From NCBI GenBank assembly GCA_038496445.1, contig JALMLS010000277.1, forward strand, positions 186,001 to 250,000: a DNA stretch of 64,000 nucleotides, in the 5' to 3' direction. Origin of the DNA: Trichosphaerium sp. ATCC 40318. Lineage: Eukaryota; Discosea; Flabellinia; Trichosidae. Under the pieces are notes generated by a model that saw nothing but the letters and a program-made list of their open reading frames with translations, was not told the DNA's origin and did no database searches. The number at the start of each line of letters is the position of its first letter. Position 1 is the first letter of the stretch. Of this stretch, positions 1-13,629 are shown in pieces. Both the position numbers and the translations under genes were made by a program.

Positions 1-1093
<1,093 letters not shown>

Positions 1094-1322
1094 GGTTTAT
1101 GTTGAATTGCTTGTTGCTTGAAAAGCTTGAGAGGCAGTTTGACTAAAAGAAATTACGTTTTTTTTGATGACCATCATATTCATCACAAAAAATATTATTT
1201 TCTTTCACATCCTGCGGTTAAAGTAACCCATTTCACCAACAACCACAAAATATTTAAAAACCCTTTATTGTACAAAGCCTCAATCGCTGTAAAATACAGG
1301 TTGGAAAGAGTTATCCGCTAGT

Positions 1323-4300
1323 TTACAGGCATTGATCTACTGGGCGAACTTTAGGAAGCTCTCTACGCTCGAATAACCTAAAAACAGCCGGTCAATTTTT
1401 TAAATCCATCAAAACAATCAAACACGCACTCTTATCCTTGACTTCTCTGTTATAGCTAACGCCTGAGGTTCGATATCGTGGCAGATAATAACACAAGCCA
1501 AAGTTCCTTGAGGGTTCTGGGACTTGTACATCTTACCGATACGGATCAATAAGACAACGTCAGCCGCGCGTACACTCTATAAGTAACCGTGTGAGTAGTC
1601 CAATAACGCGTACATGAAAAAAAATTCGAGAGAAAAAAACGTGCATCTCGGGTATCACAAAGGAAAGTGTCTTCTCCACTGTGTATTGTATCTATCTCTA
1701 CATTGGAAGGATAGCCGTACCTGTAGATCATATTAAAAACAAAGGAACTACGCGTTCAGAGAAAGAGGTCTACGCACACTGTGCCTTTACTATCGAAGGT
1801 CTTCCAGTGATCTACTCTTGCTCCAGGGAATTCACGAGAGATAGTTTGTTTTAATGGAATAGGATGTCTAGCACCACTAAAAAGAAAAAACAGAGTAAGT
1901 AGCTGTATCAACAAGTAGCGCTTACTTCTCTTGACGAGCTTCTTTTATCTTTTGACGTAACGTCTTAAATTCTTCTGCAATTACTTCGCGTATCATGCTA
2001 CGTAGCTCTGTTTGGAACTCTGCGTTACTCTTAATGAATTCTAGAACCTCTCTCTTGTCCACCATAGGCACTTTAGGCTTTTCTTGTTCAGCAGTGTTCA
2101 TCATGTTACTGAAAGACATTGATGCACGTGGTTCTGCAATAGTGTTGTTAGATTGAGTTATTTAGAGGCGTGTAGTCTTACTTGCTGGTACTCGTGGTGG
2201 TACACCATTTCCGTTGAGGCTGGACATGCGTCTTGGAGGTAGAGGGCTGCTAGAGCCAAACATTGGTGAAGCAGACTCTGCAAAAAAAAACTTTAAAAAA
2301 ACGTTGGGTGTTACTGATTGTTTACCTCTTTGGATGAGGAGGTAGTTCTTGATTACTGGTTCATCTGTAAAGATGTATGGTACACGTTGCAAGTTTTGTA
2401 GAGTAGTAAAGTACTCAGCAACCTCGTAGTACTTTTTAAACTCAATCATCCCGCTGTTGTTAGGCTTTGGATGCTTGTTTTCGATTTCAGTCAATAGTTC
2501 CAAGTAGATCTCCAAGAAAGGTACGCTTGGTGGATTGGCCTATTATTGTAGAGTCAAAACCTCTTGTCTTTAGAGATGTTACTTCATTGTACGTACCGCT
2601 AGCATTTTCTCACGAAAAGATGCTTGATTCTTGTCCATATGCTTCTTGAATGAAAAGAATGCCTTGCGGTCATCTAGAGGTACGATCTAAGAGTCCTATT
2701 AACTTACATGCTGTAACAAAATAAAATTTGAACTTACGCGCCAAGCTTCAGTGAGTTCTTTGACGTGGGTACGTTCTAGTCCGTTTATAATTGCTTTTGC
2801 ACCAGCAAAGTTATTGTACTCTAGCAAGAAAGTGGCTACCTTTACGAATTGTGAGATTATTTTAGCTAGGGCCTCGTTATTTCTACTGCAGCTTGCTATC
2901 TCTGAATTGAACAAGCATTCAATCTACAAAAAAGGTAAACAAATAATACAATGAGGTAGACACGTACTTGCTTGAATCTAGCATTGTACGTTGCAACATT
3001 AGGTGCTTTTTGAGGGTCTTCCCATGCTCTGGCTAGTAATTCATACGGTTTGATTTGACGGAAATCCCTGGGAGGAACATGTCAAAATTCTCAGCAGTTT
3101 TGGAAGAAAAACAAGGGGTTACGCACTGTTCCATAATGAGGCACATTTGTCGCGCTACTTCCCGTGGTTCAAAGTCTGTTATCTTTGCAGTGTTGGATGT
3201 TACACCAGCTGGTGGTTCATGGACTGGAGGAGGTGTTCCGTAAATAGACTTATCTTGTACTTTTTGCTGAAAAAGAAATACATTAGCAACACTCAAAAAA
3301 ATCACGTGATTTTTTCTAAAAATAGTACTTGTTTGTTGATAGCCTTGTTTAGTGCAGTAGCCCAAATGTTATCGAAAGGCTGAATTTCGTTCTGAATGAA
3401 TGTTTTTAATTTGGCGAGTAACTCAGGATCAGCTACAAAGTCATAGAAGTGCTTCTCAACCTACAAGAAAAAAATCAGTAATTTGTTGATAAAATAATTG
3501 GGTTGGATTTCTTTTTGCGGTACCCAATTCTTTATGGCGTTGAAAACACGAAGGCGAATAGGTTTCAACTTCATCTTGTCATACTTTGCCTTTGTTTCTG
3601 CATCGGTTTGCTTTGGTGGAGGTACATTGTACCTTACGATAAGCAAATCAAGTAGCTCCTGTGATGTACAAAACTCACGATAACCAGACAAGAAAGCGAT
3701 GAGGAAGCGTGTATCTACATACAAGAGTAAGCAATACTGCCTCTCCTAAGAGCCAAAGTAGTACCCATAAGCGCTTTATCGTATGTCATACGCTCGATGA
3801 GCTTTAACAATGTTGCAGCTGATACGACATGGATCCCGTCTATCAATTCTAATCGAATATTGGTTGGAGAATCCTTCTCGTAAAATTTGTATCCATCAAC
3901 CTTTTGTAGCTCGAAATCCATGTTTGCCTTTTTAAAAGGTGAGCACGAACGTTCGTTTGTCAGGATTTTTTTGCTTACTTGTTGCTTTTTGAAGCTCTTA
4001 CGCTCTGTGCTTGTCATAAGCTCTGGTGGCTTTGGTGGTGGGTTGTTAGGATCGCGCGGTTCGATGTATTGGGAGAGTTTCCATAGAGTATTATCGTCGT
4101 AGTACGAAAGTCCGTTTAAGTAGTCCTAGAAGGCACTGGATAAGTACAAGTATTGAATAAAAGGAGATAAACTGTACTTGAATAAAAGTTACAGTCTCTA
4201 GACAGTAAGGACTCTGTTGGTATTGTTGTATTTCCCTTATAACATCAGCTTGTTGTCGTCTTTGTAGAAAGTTAACCAATCCATCAGAGGTCTTCTTTTT

Positions 4301-6429
4301 ATGACCGTCTTCGATGAAAGTCAAATCGGTCAAGTAGATTCCTAGCAGGAATTTAGGAGCAGTACTTTACGCAGTAATAAAATAGTGTTTTAGCGTCTCA
4401 TTTTACCTAGATAAGGTACTAGTGGTGGACTGCAACCATGAACAACAGCACGTAGTGTGTGGTAGTTTTGGCTACGCGCTACGAGTTGCTTCAATTCGTC
4501 TAGAATCTTTTGTTGAGAATGTGGAAGGGCCTTAGAGAAAAGTTAGGTATCACTTAACGAAGCCAATCTACAATTTTTTTGAAAACCAGTTCAACTCTAC
4601 ACTATCGACGTACGTGGAATGTTTGACTTAGACGATGAATAGCACTATTGTTAAGACCAGAAACAACTTCGAGTACAGCATTAAAGTTGTTCAGAGCCTT
4701 CAGGCGCATCGCGATATCAATAAAACGCCGTAAAACTTTGACTCTGTCTCTTAGATTTACTGTACCGCATATTTCAGAAGCAACCCAACCGCTCACCTAC
4801 GATTGTGGGGTGAGTTTGTGTTTTTTTGGTTGGGCGGAAGAATAAACGGCAAACCTACTTGATTAAATCGGTGAATCATCTTTGTAATGTTAGGCGCGAG
4901 TTGCTCACGTTGGTCTTTTGACCAAGCCTAAAACAATTGTGAGGATAAAAAGTGGTGGAGGTCTTTTTTAGGTGCTTTTAGGTTTTTTTTTTCACAACGC
5001 ACTGTTTTTAGACATTCCCATGGTTGGATGCTACAAAACATTTTGTGTTCGATGAGAGTGATTTGGCGCGCTACTTCTTGTGCTGGAATATCCATAAAAC
5101 TGAGAGCTAGTGCATACTTTGGTTAACAAGATTCATACGTCGGTCCAAAGTTTTTATTCAAGAAAAGAAAGAAAAACTACTTACTGCCGCTGATGTTTTG
5201 TGGAAGCATAGGTTTTGGCATTTGCTTTGTGAACTGGCTTTTTGTTAGATCCTTCTTAGCCTTTACACCTGTTTCAAGCTAATCTTTAATTAGTATCGTG
5301 TGGAAGCGCTAGTGCATCTAAACGAACAAAAACCTATAAACTGCATAAAAGCAGTTATCACGTGATTTTTTTTCGTGCTTTTTTCAAAATTTTAACGCAA
5401 CCAACGAAATGAGTTTTATGCGCTCAATAATAACAACAAATTGTCTTGTTAAGTACCCTTTTCGTTACACGCTTTTGTACTTTTGATGCAGCGCCCTGAT
5501 ACTTGAAAGACTTGTCTTGTTCAAGTTTTGTAAGCAACGCACGTGTTGCTAATGCAATTTCAGGTTCCTTTGAAAAATCATAAAGGTAGTTCTCTGCCCA
5601 TGTTTTGAACACATTGAAAACACTGAAAAACAATGAGTGAGCAGGTCAGGAAATTATGAAGCAAATTTGCTACAAAAAAAAATAAAGTGATATTGTACCG
5701 TAATGGAATGACATTATCATCTCTTGAGTGCTCTAATGTACTATATGTTAAGGAGAAAATGTATACGTTAACATAAAAGGTAATAAAAGTTGCGTGTTAA
5801 GGATATCTTTGTGCCAAGCCATCAATTAGTTCCAAAGGCGTGCAAAATGAGCGGTAGGTTAGTAAAAACTCGTGCAGTAGGTCTGGGTCTACGTAATGAA
5901 TTCGTATAAGCGCAACAACGAATTTGTACGCGTACCTGCTTGTTTTTCTGTAGTTTTTTCAATCAGTTTGTCAAGTGTAGCAGATTTAATCACTTTGGTC
6001 CTTGTGCCTGTTGTTTTTTGCGAATATTCAATGTTCTGCTCAGTATCTGGCTCACCGAACTTGAATTCGCGCCCAGAAGTGAGTTCTCCTGGCGCTAACA
6101 TTTTTAATTTACTGGTTTGTCTTTTCGGTTTAAAGTTTTCTTTGGACAGCTCTAGTAAGCTCGCGCGATGTACAGGAGCTTTTGGTGACACTTTCAGAAA
6201 CCCGCCTATTGATCATTTAGTTTTTGTTAAACGCCTCTAGTGTCAAAATCAACCAATATTGGTCAAAAATGGTTTGGCAAGTGAAGGCCAGTACTTTGGC
6301 TACTTGTCTAAAAATGATGCTTATAAATTAAAATAAACGTGCTGGAAGGTGGCGGACTTGACGGCGGTGCGGGTGGCTCAATCACCTCCACCGAGGCCCG
6401 CTTACTAACGTCGAACTTCATGTTACGCA
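1323..6429 (-). CDS. Tandem RasGEF protein: RasGEF_N-RasGEF-RasGEF_N-RasGEF
   Basis: Guanine nucleotide exchange factor for Ras-family GTPases. From the ATG at 6429: a Pro-rich start; a RasGEF_N segment (ATLDKLIEK, then LLHEFLLTYRSFCTPLELI); the first RasGEF domain (FMDIPAQEVARQITLIEH, NNFNAVLEVVSGLNNSA, LGIYLTDLTFIEDG); a Pro/Lys linker near 3,960-4,060; a second RasGEF_N (DTRFLIAFLSGYREF) and a second RasGEF (DFEPREVARQMCLIME, NNFAGAKAIINGLERTH, PSVPFLEIYLELL). No stop or start codon separates the modules: the frame is open through 3,950-4,100. A charged tail follows the second module. The last exons (about 1,323-1,740) are uncertain, with a stop at either 1363 or 1323. One intron at 5738-5806 looks U12-type. 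Confidence 0.85.
5738..5806 (-). other. U12-type AT-AC intron in the tandem RasGEF gene
   Basis: On the minus strand the intron begins ATATCCTTAAC, close to the AT-AC U12 donor ATATCCTTT. It ends ...TCCTTAACATATAGTAC, where TCCTTAAC matches the U12 branch consensus about 11 nt before a terminal AC. Removing these 69 nt joins ...DGLAQ R to LEHSRDDNVIPLR in frame, and the next normal splice continues with VFNVFKTW, as a RasGEF_N domain should. Without removal the frame hits TAA four codons on. No GT donor nearby restores the frame. Confidence 0.75.
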
Positions 6430-6838
6430 TCCTCCTAAGACAAAACTTGTTATCGCGATGACGCGCTAGTTGTTGCTGCTAGCGCACTGTAAATTTTGAA
6501 ATTCTTGGTTGATGCTATCCAGGTTTATTGAACAACTCGCTCGCTTTTGACTTGGCGAGCGCGGAATGGACATGATCACCCTTGTTGCGTAGGGACTGTT
6601 ACACGAGTTTTGGTTTGTTTAAAATAGCAGCAAACTGTGTTGGCGGCCAAATGTGATCTCGGAGATTCAAGAAATACTAAATCCAACGTTTTCTCAGATA
6701 CTTTTATTTCTAAGTCGAATATAACTATGGAATAAAACTAAGAGTGTTCGAGTGTACAAGCGTAGCTACATAAGAGCTGTTTATTTTTTTCTTAATTTTC
6801 TTGATTTTTTTTCTTTTCAGTTGTTTTGTTTGTTATAA
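6430..6838. other. Intergenic gap
   Basis: 409 bp between the 5' end of the tandem RasGEF gene and the 3' end of the IPT-ankyrin gene, both minus strand. It must hold the RasGEF promoter and the IPT-ankyrin 3' UTR. I saw no open frame or repeat worth naming; runs of T precede the upstream gene's stop. Confidence 0.5.
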
Positions 6839-9800
6839 TTACACGTTAGCGTTTGTTTCGCGTTTTAGTTGTACAATAGGTGATGTAGATGCTTTTTCAT
6901 CCATTTTTTTGAATTGTCTTTGGGTTTCCTGAGAAGAAGAGCCCATAAACAGTTTACCATACGTGCCACGTAGATGTGGAGGTACATCCTCGAATTCAAC
7001 ATCTTTCAAGTCATGTATACGTGTTGTGCGGTCTTCTTCACTAGTCTTCTGCTTTAGCTTTACAAGAAGCCTTCCTTTCGCGGGAATATTCTTCCAATCA
7101 TTTGTTGGTACAAAATCGCCTCGATCAGGCTCATAGTAGCAGACTACGAGTTCATCGTCTTGAACACCACGATTCAACCTGTTTAACAAAAATTTAAGCC
7201 AAAAATAAACAGGTACGAATTCCCTCCCACTTTTTTCTTACCTTGAAGACACATTAGTGTGAATGAGTTCTTTCAGTTGACTAAAGTCCTTTAATACACC
7301 AAGAACACGAAAAGAGTCTTCAAGCTTTACACGCTCAAGATAAACAAGCAAATCACGCTCTTTTGGTGGTGCCAAGCGTCTACAGAGTTGTGAGCAATAC
7401 GGAAGCCGAAACAAAAAAATTTCAACAGAAAAAGACGAATTCGCATTTCGGGTTCAATGTACCTGTGCATCGATACACCAAAGTCCCTTGACAGATCCAA
7501 AGCTGTTATATTGTCATTATCTTGTAGGTCAGTTTTCGCGCCGTTTGCTACAAGATATTGTGTCATAGGTGTATTTTCCTCCATTATAGCCCAGTGTAAC
7601 GCTGTTTCGCCGTTTTCGTTTTGTTTGTCAAGGTTTGCCCCTTTGCTTGTTAAAAGTTGTGCAGCCTTAAACTGACTGGCAGAAGATGCTAAAATCAGTG
7701 GCGTGTCGCCTGTCTTCGATAGAATATCAATATCACCGCCGTTCACAATCAAAGCGCTCAAAATGGTAATGTATCCTCGGAACGCTGCTACGTGCATAGT
7801 AGATAGACCGCCTGATACACGATAAGACTGGTAAAAAGCCACACGGCGAAATAAGATTGTCCGTTTTAAAAAAACCTTCACGCACTATGTTTTTCGTTTC
7901 TAAAGTTCGGATCCGCGCCAGCTGCAAGTAGCTTTTCAACTACTTTATCGTGTCCTCCCCAAACAGCCCAATAAAGTGGTGAACCTCCTGTAAAAAGAAA
8001 AAATGTAAATAACAAAAGACTAACACTAAACGACACTTATAAGTGCCTAGCTTTACCATGTCCATCGCGCTTGTTTAGGTATTCTTTAGATGATGCCAAT
8101 TTTGTAACCATATTCACATCTCCAAACGCTGCCGCATACGTCATAGGCGCTATATCAAATGCACCATGCTCCATACTGTATTATATGAGGTTAGGTTGCT
8201 GAATACATGCGTGTAGGGGTGAATTCGAACAGTAGAATGAATTCGTAAATTTTATTAAATTTATTTTACGCACGTAAGCCAATCTTCAGTATAAACGTAA
8301 TTATCAAGTATTTCTTGTTGTGGTAGTGCCAGAGACTCGTTATTAGTAGGAAACCAATTATCCTCAGACTTTAGTGTAATATTATTTGAAGCGTCTGGTG
8401 GAGAAGGGTCTTGATATTCAAATATAACGTTTGCGTTCGACTACCATACGTCAGAACATTCGGGTAAATATTTTTTTTTGCATAGTCAATGGGAGTCGAC
8501 TATGTACAAATTTACGCGTGAGTGCGCTTTTTTGATAAGTTTCCTTGGAATCGTTTGTTCGTTCCGTGAAACGCAAGCACAAAAGGTGAACGCACTAATT
8601 TGCATAACAAAAGACGTACTTGTATGCCACATGCAACTACAACAACAGATACTGATCCAGGTTCTAATGGTGGAGCATTTGTTTGAACATAAGTATCGGA
8701 TTGGGTAGTAGGTGGTACTGGAGTGGTGCCAAAGACAACAACGGCCTAATTGCACAAACAACATATTAGAATTTTTGCAAGTACTTGGTTGTGCGTACAG
8801 GTCCTGTGAATCCTTGACCTAAAATCGCAACCTCTGTAGTTTGTCTCGCCATACCACACTTTGGTACAATATCTTTGACTGTTACAGTAACTAATTATGC
8901 AGTCAGTACGCTAAACAATTGAGAAAAAAAACCAATTTGTTTTTGGAACGGTTCGTTTTAGTTTAAAAGAATGCCAAATATCACTTTTCTTTTTCTCGCG
9001 CTCCATGATAATGTTGGCTCTATTCAAGTGGAAATATGGTATTTTCTTAGGTGGTAAAAAGAAGTGACAGTTGGTATTTAAAATTAGGTAATTCAACGGT
9101 GAGTAAAACCATTAAAGTTTTAAATGGAAGGTATTTGACACCGCCAAGATTTGTTAATACGTGCCTTGAGGAATAGGTAACTCTTTTTTATGGGGTTTCG
9201 TCTTTGGAAATTGACTTTGATGGGTGTAAACATCGATAGGAAAACTACCAGCTCTAATTTATTTTTATAAGCTTGTGTATACCTCTCTATGATGTCTTAC
9301 CTTGCTACAAGTTGTTCAGGGCCATTACTACCTGTGAAAAAAATTATTTGTCTTATTTCTGAAGAAGAATAAAGCATGCGATACAGTGAGTGGTATCTAA
9401 CGTTGAAACGCTGTATTTTTTTTCAGTGACGTTTGTGGTTTTTTTTTTCACGTTTTTGTTTTGATCTCTTACCTTGTACTTTGCCAAAGATGGCGAACGT
9501 GAGCAACCGCTGGGTGAAATTAGCTCGAGTTCGTTTAATCCATTTCTGTTTATCGTGATCAAACTTATAAAAGCCGCTGACATTTATACATATGCCTGGG
9601 AACCGTAACAAGCCTAAATAATTCAGTTTTAACATTTTTTGACTTTTAACTGCTCACGTACAATTTGACTCTTGTAGTGTAAATTCAAGCACGTTGTTAG
9701 CAATAGGAGGTACAGTACGATCTCCTTCAATCCAAAGTGGCACTTCAGTAGTGTCTACCTCTTGTAGTATACATATACATCTGATAAAATGTTATTAGGT

Positions 9801-10015
9801 ATCTTTGTGGTTTTTCTCTTTCGGTTTCACTTTAAATTTATTTTTGTTTGCCATGCTAACCTATAGAGATAATTGGGTCCATGTGGAAAGTTCCTAAGCG
9901 CAATTTCTGGTACAGGGCTACGTAAATTCTTTTTGCGCAAAACTCTCTGCTGTGGTGCCTTTACAACTTCAATGGTAGGCCTTGGCATGGTTGAGGCATG
10001 CATTTGAGTGCTCAT
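6839..10015 (-). CDS. IPT/TIG-domain protein with ankyrin repeats
   Basis: Multi-exon gene from the ATG at 10015 to the stop at 6839. The N-terminal third (PLWIEGDRTVPPIANN, GFYKFDHDKQKWIKR) matches nothing I recognise. Next comes an IPT/TIG immunoglobulin-like domain: DIVPKCGMARQTTEVAILGQ, FTGPV, VVVFGTTPVPP, ending NAPPLEPGSVSVVVVACG. A linker is followed by at least four ankyrin repeats (APMTYAAAFGDVNMV, GSPLYWAVWGGHDKV, STMHVAAFRGYITIL, TPLILASSASQFKAAQLL, ETALHWAIMEENTPM) and a roughly 150-residue tail. IPT plus ankyrin is the architecture of NF-kB/Rel, CAMTA and the yeast Mga2/Spt23 regulators, so a transcription-related role is plausible. I see no CG-1 or clear Rel DNA-binding domain and no membrane segment. 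Confidence 0.72.
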
Positions 10016-10200
10016 TGTACAACCGCTCCTTCACTTTTTGACATGAATTCGTTGGTGACTTAATTTCAAAGGCGTACGCTACATAAAAGTACATACGTCC
10101 ATAACAGTACCTTCAGTACACCTTCGGAAGCTGTGCTTTTGAGAAAAAAAGTTTATTTAATTACAGATAAGGTCACTAGGTGACGCAATGTACTGGTAGT

Positions 10201-10546
10201 CTAAGAACGGCTCTTCAACTCTCTGCCGTGTTGGCAAATTACGCACAACTCGCATAAGTATACCAAGCAGCAATCTGCGCAGCAAGAGTAGCTCATACCG
10301 TACTTGGAACGAATTTGTTGCCTTGTAAAGTACACAGTGTTAGAAGCAGCCAAGCAGCAATCGCATAAGGTGCATTCACGCTCATCTACAGTAGCTTTGT
10401 TCAAAGCGACTTGGTAGCAAGGTACCAACCAGGTCTAACGGTGTGGTTAGCGCCAAAACTCGTTTTTGTGTGCTGTAAGTACGTACAATGATACATATAC
10501 CACAGTCATCGAAGCAGCCGCAGAAACCCTCTTGAAAGTCAGACAT
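10201..10546 (-). CDS. PLAC8-family cysteine-rich protein
   Basis: Two exons, about 95 residues. Exon 1 starts at the ATG at 10546 (MSDFQEGFCGCFDDCGIC); exon 2 carries TWLVPCYQVALNKATV, CTLCDCCLAASNTVYF, RQQIRSKYGMSYSCCADCC and a final cysteine cluster before the stop at 10201. The order, a short GFCGCF..C start, a 'W..PC' motif, then an R..IR..Y..  segment with CCxDCC and a CxLCQ-like end, is the PLAC8 (cornifelin/Cys-rich) signature. The family occurs in plants, fungi, amoebae and animals, and is mostly membrane-associated, with roles in organ size and metal resistance; nothing here tells its specific role. Confidence 0.85.
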
Positions 10547-11050
10547 CTTGTTTTATGGGTAAGGAATTGGGTATTTGGATTTTAAAATACCGTTCGCGTA
10601 GTCTCGAGAAGTCATTGCTTACACTGTACACGCGCTCTGGGACGTGTGTATGCTGTTTTGGCGAAGTTGCAGTTAAATGCAGTTTTTTTGTATTTCTTTC
10701 CTTGTGTAGCTAACCTTGCTCCTTTTTATGTGACCATACTATCACGATGAATATTTCACGCTAACGCCCGAAATTCTCCCTGTTTTAGGAATATGTCCTG
10801 TGTACCACAGCAAACTGGAATCAATCCTCATGTTGCTCTATGCTGTGCGTTGTAACGTGTCTCAAACATAAAGGAAGTTTTGACAACTTTTTGTGATTTA
10901 TCGCCACTGCGGCACTGACAATACTGTGTCATTGGCTACTAGTAACAATCAACGGTTCAGGTACGGTAATAACAGATTCACGTTGGTGTTTGTACAGGTC
11001 GGCATTTTATTTTTAACTTTGAAGTTTTTCTTTACAGTTTTTGTGTTTTC

Positions 11051-11484
11051 TCAGTTAGCTTCTATCAGGCATTCTGTAGAATCGTGCTGGTAGGAATTCA
11101 AATAGTTTAAAGCTTGACACTGGATTACCTCTGTAGTGTTTGTTGTGGTATTGTACAACACGAGCAGTATGAAGTTGATATTTTGTTTTAGAACACGTGA
11201 TTGATACCCTTCGTTTGTGAGGAAAGACCCAGCGTGTTTGACTTTTTTGACGCTTCCAATGGGCACGTTTAACTGGTATACTAGCGACTATTTAAAAAGT
11301 AGGTCAGACATAGTACAAAGGGGAGACACAGCATACCAATTGGACAATAAATATCGTCAAGTTGCTTGCTTTTTATACAGTTATCTTTGATCTTAAAAGT
11401 GTTTGGAGGGGAACACGGCGCTGGAGAAAGAAGTGCTCCAATTGGAACCCGAGATGTAAAAGCTTGAGGAGATGACTTGTTCAT
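11051..11484 (-). CDS. Small protein of unknown function, two exons
   Basis: About 126 residues. Exon 1 runs from ATG 11484 (MNKSSPQAFTSRVPIGALLS) to ...DDIYCPIG, followed by a GTATGC donor. The next exon opens after CTAG with VYQLNVPIGSVKKVKHAG and runs to TGA at 11051. The phase joins cleanly, which supports a real gene. No signal peptide, membrane segment or known motif is visible; the C-terminal half looks like a beta-rich globular segment (SRVLKQNINFILLVLYN). Unrecognised. Confidence 0.5.
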
Positions 11485-13629
11485 GGCGTTAGATTTTTGG
11501 GTGTTTGAATTATAAGGTATTTACTGCAATAGTTATATTGAAATAAATGGCTGCGAAGGTTTGTTGTATTCAAATAGTTGTTAGACCTCCTGTAGCAGTG
11601 GTATTGGTAATAAAAAAGTAGTATTTTATCTTCTCTGTGACGTCACTTGGAAGACAAACTCCGGTAATTGCTCGGCAGGAATCGAGTGAATAAGTATTTC
11701 AGAATGTTCTTAGAAATCCTTTTAATGATCTACCTGTATGATGAAGCTAACACGTGCGTGAAACGGTTTTATAAGTTTAAACGTGGTACCATTAACATCA
11801 AGTCTCGGCAAATATAGTTTTACCGTTGGCTTTTTTTAAGGCTCCACGGAGAAGTAAGCGAGCAAAACGCTAATGGGAGTATATGGTTGTAAAAGATCAT
11901 GTTTTGTTTCGGTAGTGATGTGTAGCTTCGAAGTTGAAAATAATTTAAAAAGACGCTCGGAATGTCATTTCTGTTTTGCTATCATGCTCTCGTACGAGCA
12001 AAAGTGGTAGTGACGCTATATTATGGTACACATCATCGGTTGCGCAACAATTGCGTCAAAAACTCGTAGGCGCTGTTTGTTGGTTGTATACACTACAAGG
12101 AACGCTTGTATTAGAAATATCACGTGGGAGACTAATATTAGTTCCAAATTGAACTTTTCCGCCCAACAAGTCGCGTTACGTAGTTTATGTTAACAAAACT
12201 GCAGCTTACAACGATTGACTTCACATACGGCCATTCCTTGCATTCCTCAATGCTAGAATTCTGGAGCATGACACTATCTTATATTGCAAACGCACGTTTG
12301 AGGGGTATCGAGACTCCGTACATAGGGTAATGACCTGACCATACATTGTTGTGGTCCTGTTTGGACTGCAACTAGCAAGAACGTGTTTGCAAGAATTTAG
12401 AAGACTATTAACGGAACTTCATCATTCAATAGTGGTGCTTTTCTTTAACATTCAGAGTTTTAAAATGATATTACGCACTGGAACATTCAATAACTGAAGG
12501 CTTAGTAAGTTTTCAAAGAGTCTTTAATCACATGGCAATATTTTAAAACAGCATGAACTCCCAGTGCCTTAACTGTTTGTGTCTATGATAGGGATCTTGT
12601 TATTTGTATCCAACTCTCTAAGTTGGTAGTGGCACGCCCAACAATAACACAATGCCTTCAGTTACAAGTGTCCATTGTAAGTCAACTTTACACCATATAT
12701 TGTATCGATCAAAGGGTTGCCAAATACTGTGTAGCACCACCAAGGTCAAACCCGAAATAATGGGTTGAAATATTTATGCAGTGTGAGTGCAAGTACACTA
12801 ATATGTACAGTTGGCATAGAATAATCAGAAGAACAACAGCAAGTGCAACAGTGAACAAATGTTGTTTAGCGAAAAAAAACTTGTTCAGATAAAAACACGG
12901 TTGAGTTAGGAACGCAACTTGATACGTGATTATCATTGTTCAGATCGTACATCGATAAATTGACCATTTACAAGTGCACATATTTCCAACCAAGTCATTG
13001 AGAGCCATGGATCCTAAAAGGAGTTGACGCACTTTTCCTCTAAAAAGGGAGGGTGAACTTCACATAATGGTATTTTATACTGTCTAAATTACATTTTCGT
13101 ATATGTACAGTATCATAACCTGTGTCGTAAGCCTTTAATCTGTAAATGTTCAATATTTTCCTACTTTTTTGAGGATACAACCAAGACAAAAAAAGTCGGG
13201 TTTTCAGCAAGATCAGACCGTTCGAGTGACTGTTTAGAACTCGCATACTTCAGCAGCACAAAACCTAATCAATCTTAGAAGAAAAAAGCATGGATTGGAA
13301 TTTATTTTCGGCGCTTAAGTTCTCCTTGTTTTTGTAGTCGTAGAATCGTGATGTTTGTTCCATGTATATTTCTGATCATGAGTTACCTCCACCTACGCGT
13401 GTATTCGGCGAAGGTGAGGTTTAATGAAAACCCGATGACCTGACCCTAAAAAAAGCCCCTATGTATTGTGGTATTAGGCTAAACAGGCCATAACTTGTTT
13501 AAAAGTACTTAAACCCAGTTTTTGACAATCAAGTTAGCCGGACACAAATCCAATTGATCAACAAAACCAACAACTCCTTAACAACAGCTAAAAAACACCA
13601 CTAAATAACAAACATCAAAGCAACACGTA
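11485..13629. repeat. Long non-coding stretch; right part is a diverged copy of the region at 14.45-15.2 kb
   Basis: No supportable gene in 2.1 kb. From about 12,480 on, the sequence has repeated matches to 14,460-15,190: the blocks around 12,720-12,760, 12,820-12,900 and 12,950-13,035 (AAATTGACCATTTACAAG and GCCATGGATCCTAAAAGGAG) recur at 14,575-14,610, 14,660-14,740 and 14,785-14,890. It is therefore the upstream flank of a tandem duplication carrying the two secreted PLAT-like genes. The left part (11.5-12.4 kb) shows nothing I can name. Confidence 0.6.
13398..13482 (+). promoter_or_regulatory. 85-nt conserved upstream block, copy 1
   Basis: These 85 nt, beginning CGTGTATTCGGCGAAGG and ending TGGTATTAGGCTAA, are identical base for base to 14981-15065, while the sequence on either side has diverged. 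The block ends 148 bp before the ATG of the first PLAT-like gene; copy 2 ends 134 bp before the second ATG. The placement suggests a shared promoter or enhancer element; recent gene conversion or a small RNA are alternatives. Confidence 0.6.

Noticed and set aside
3947-4003. Possible intron GTAAGC...AAAAAG between the two RasGEF modules
   Set aside because: The stretch is open in frame and its removal would also keep the frame, so it does not affect the single-gene call; left as exon.
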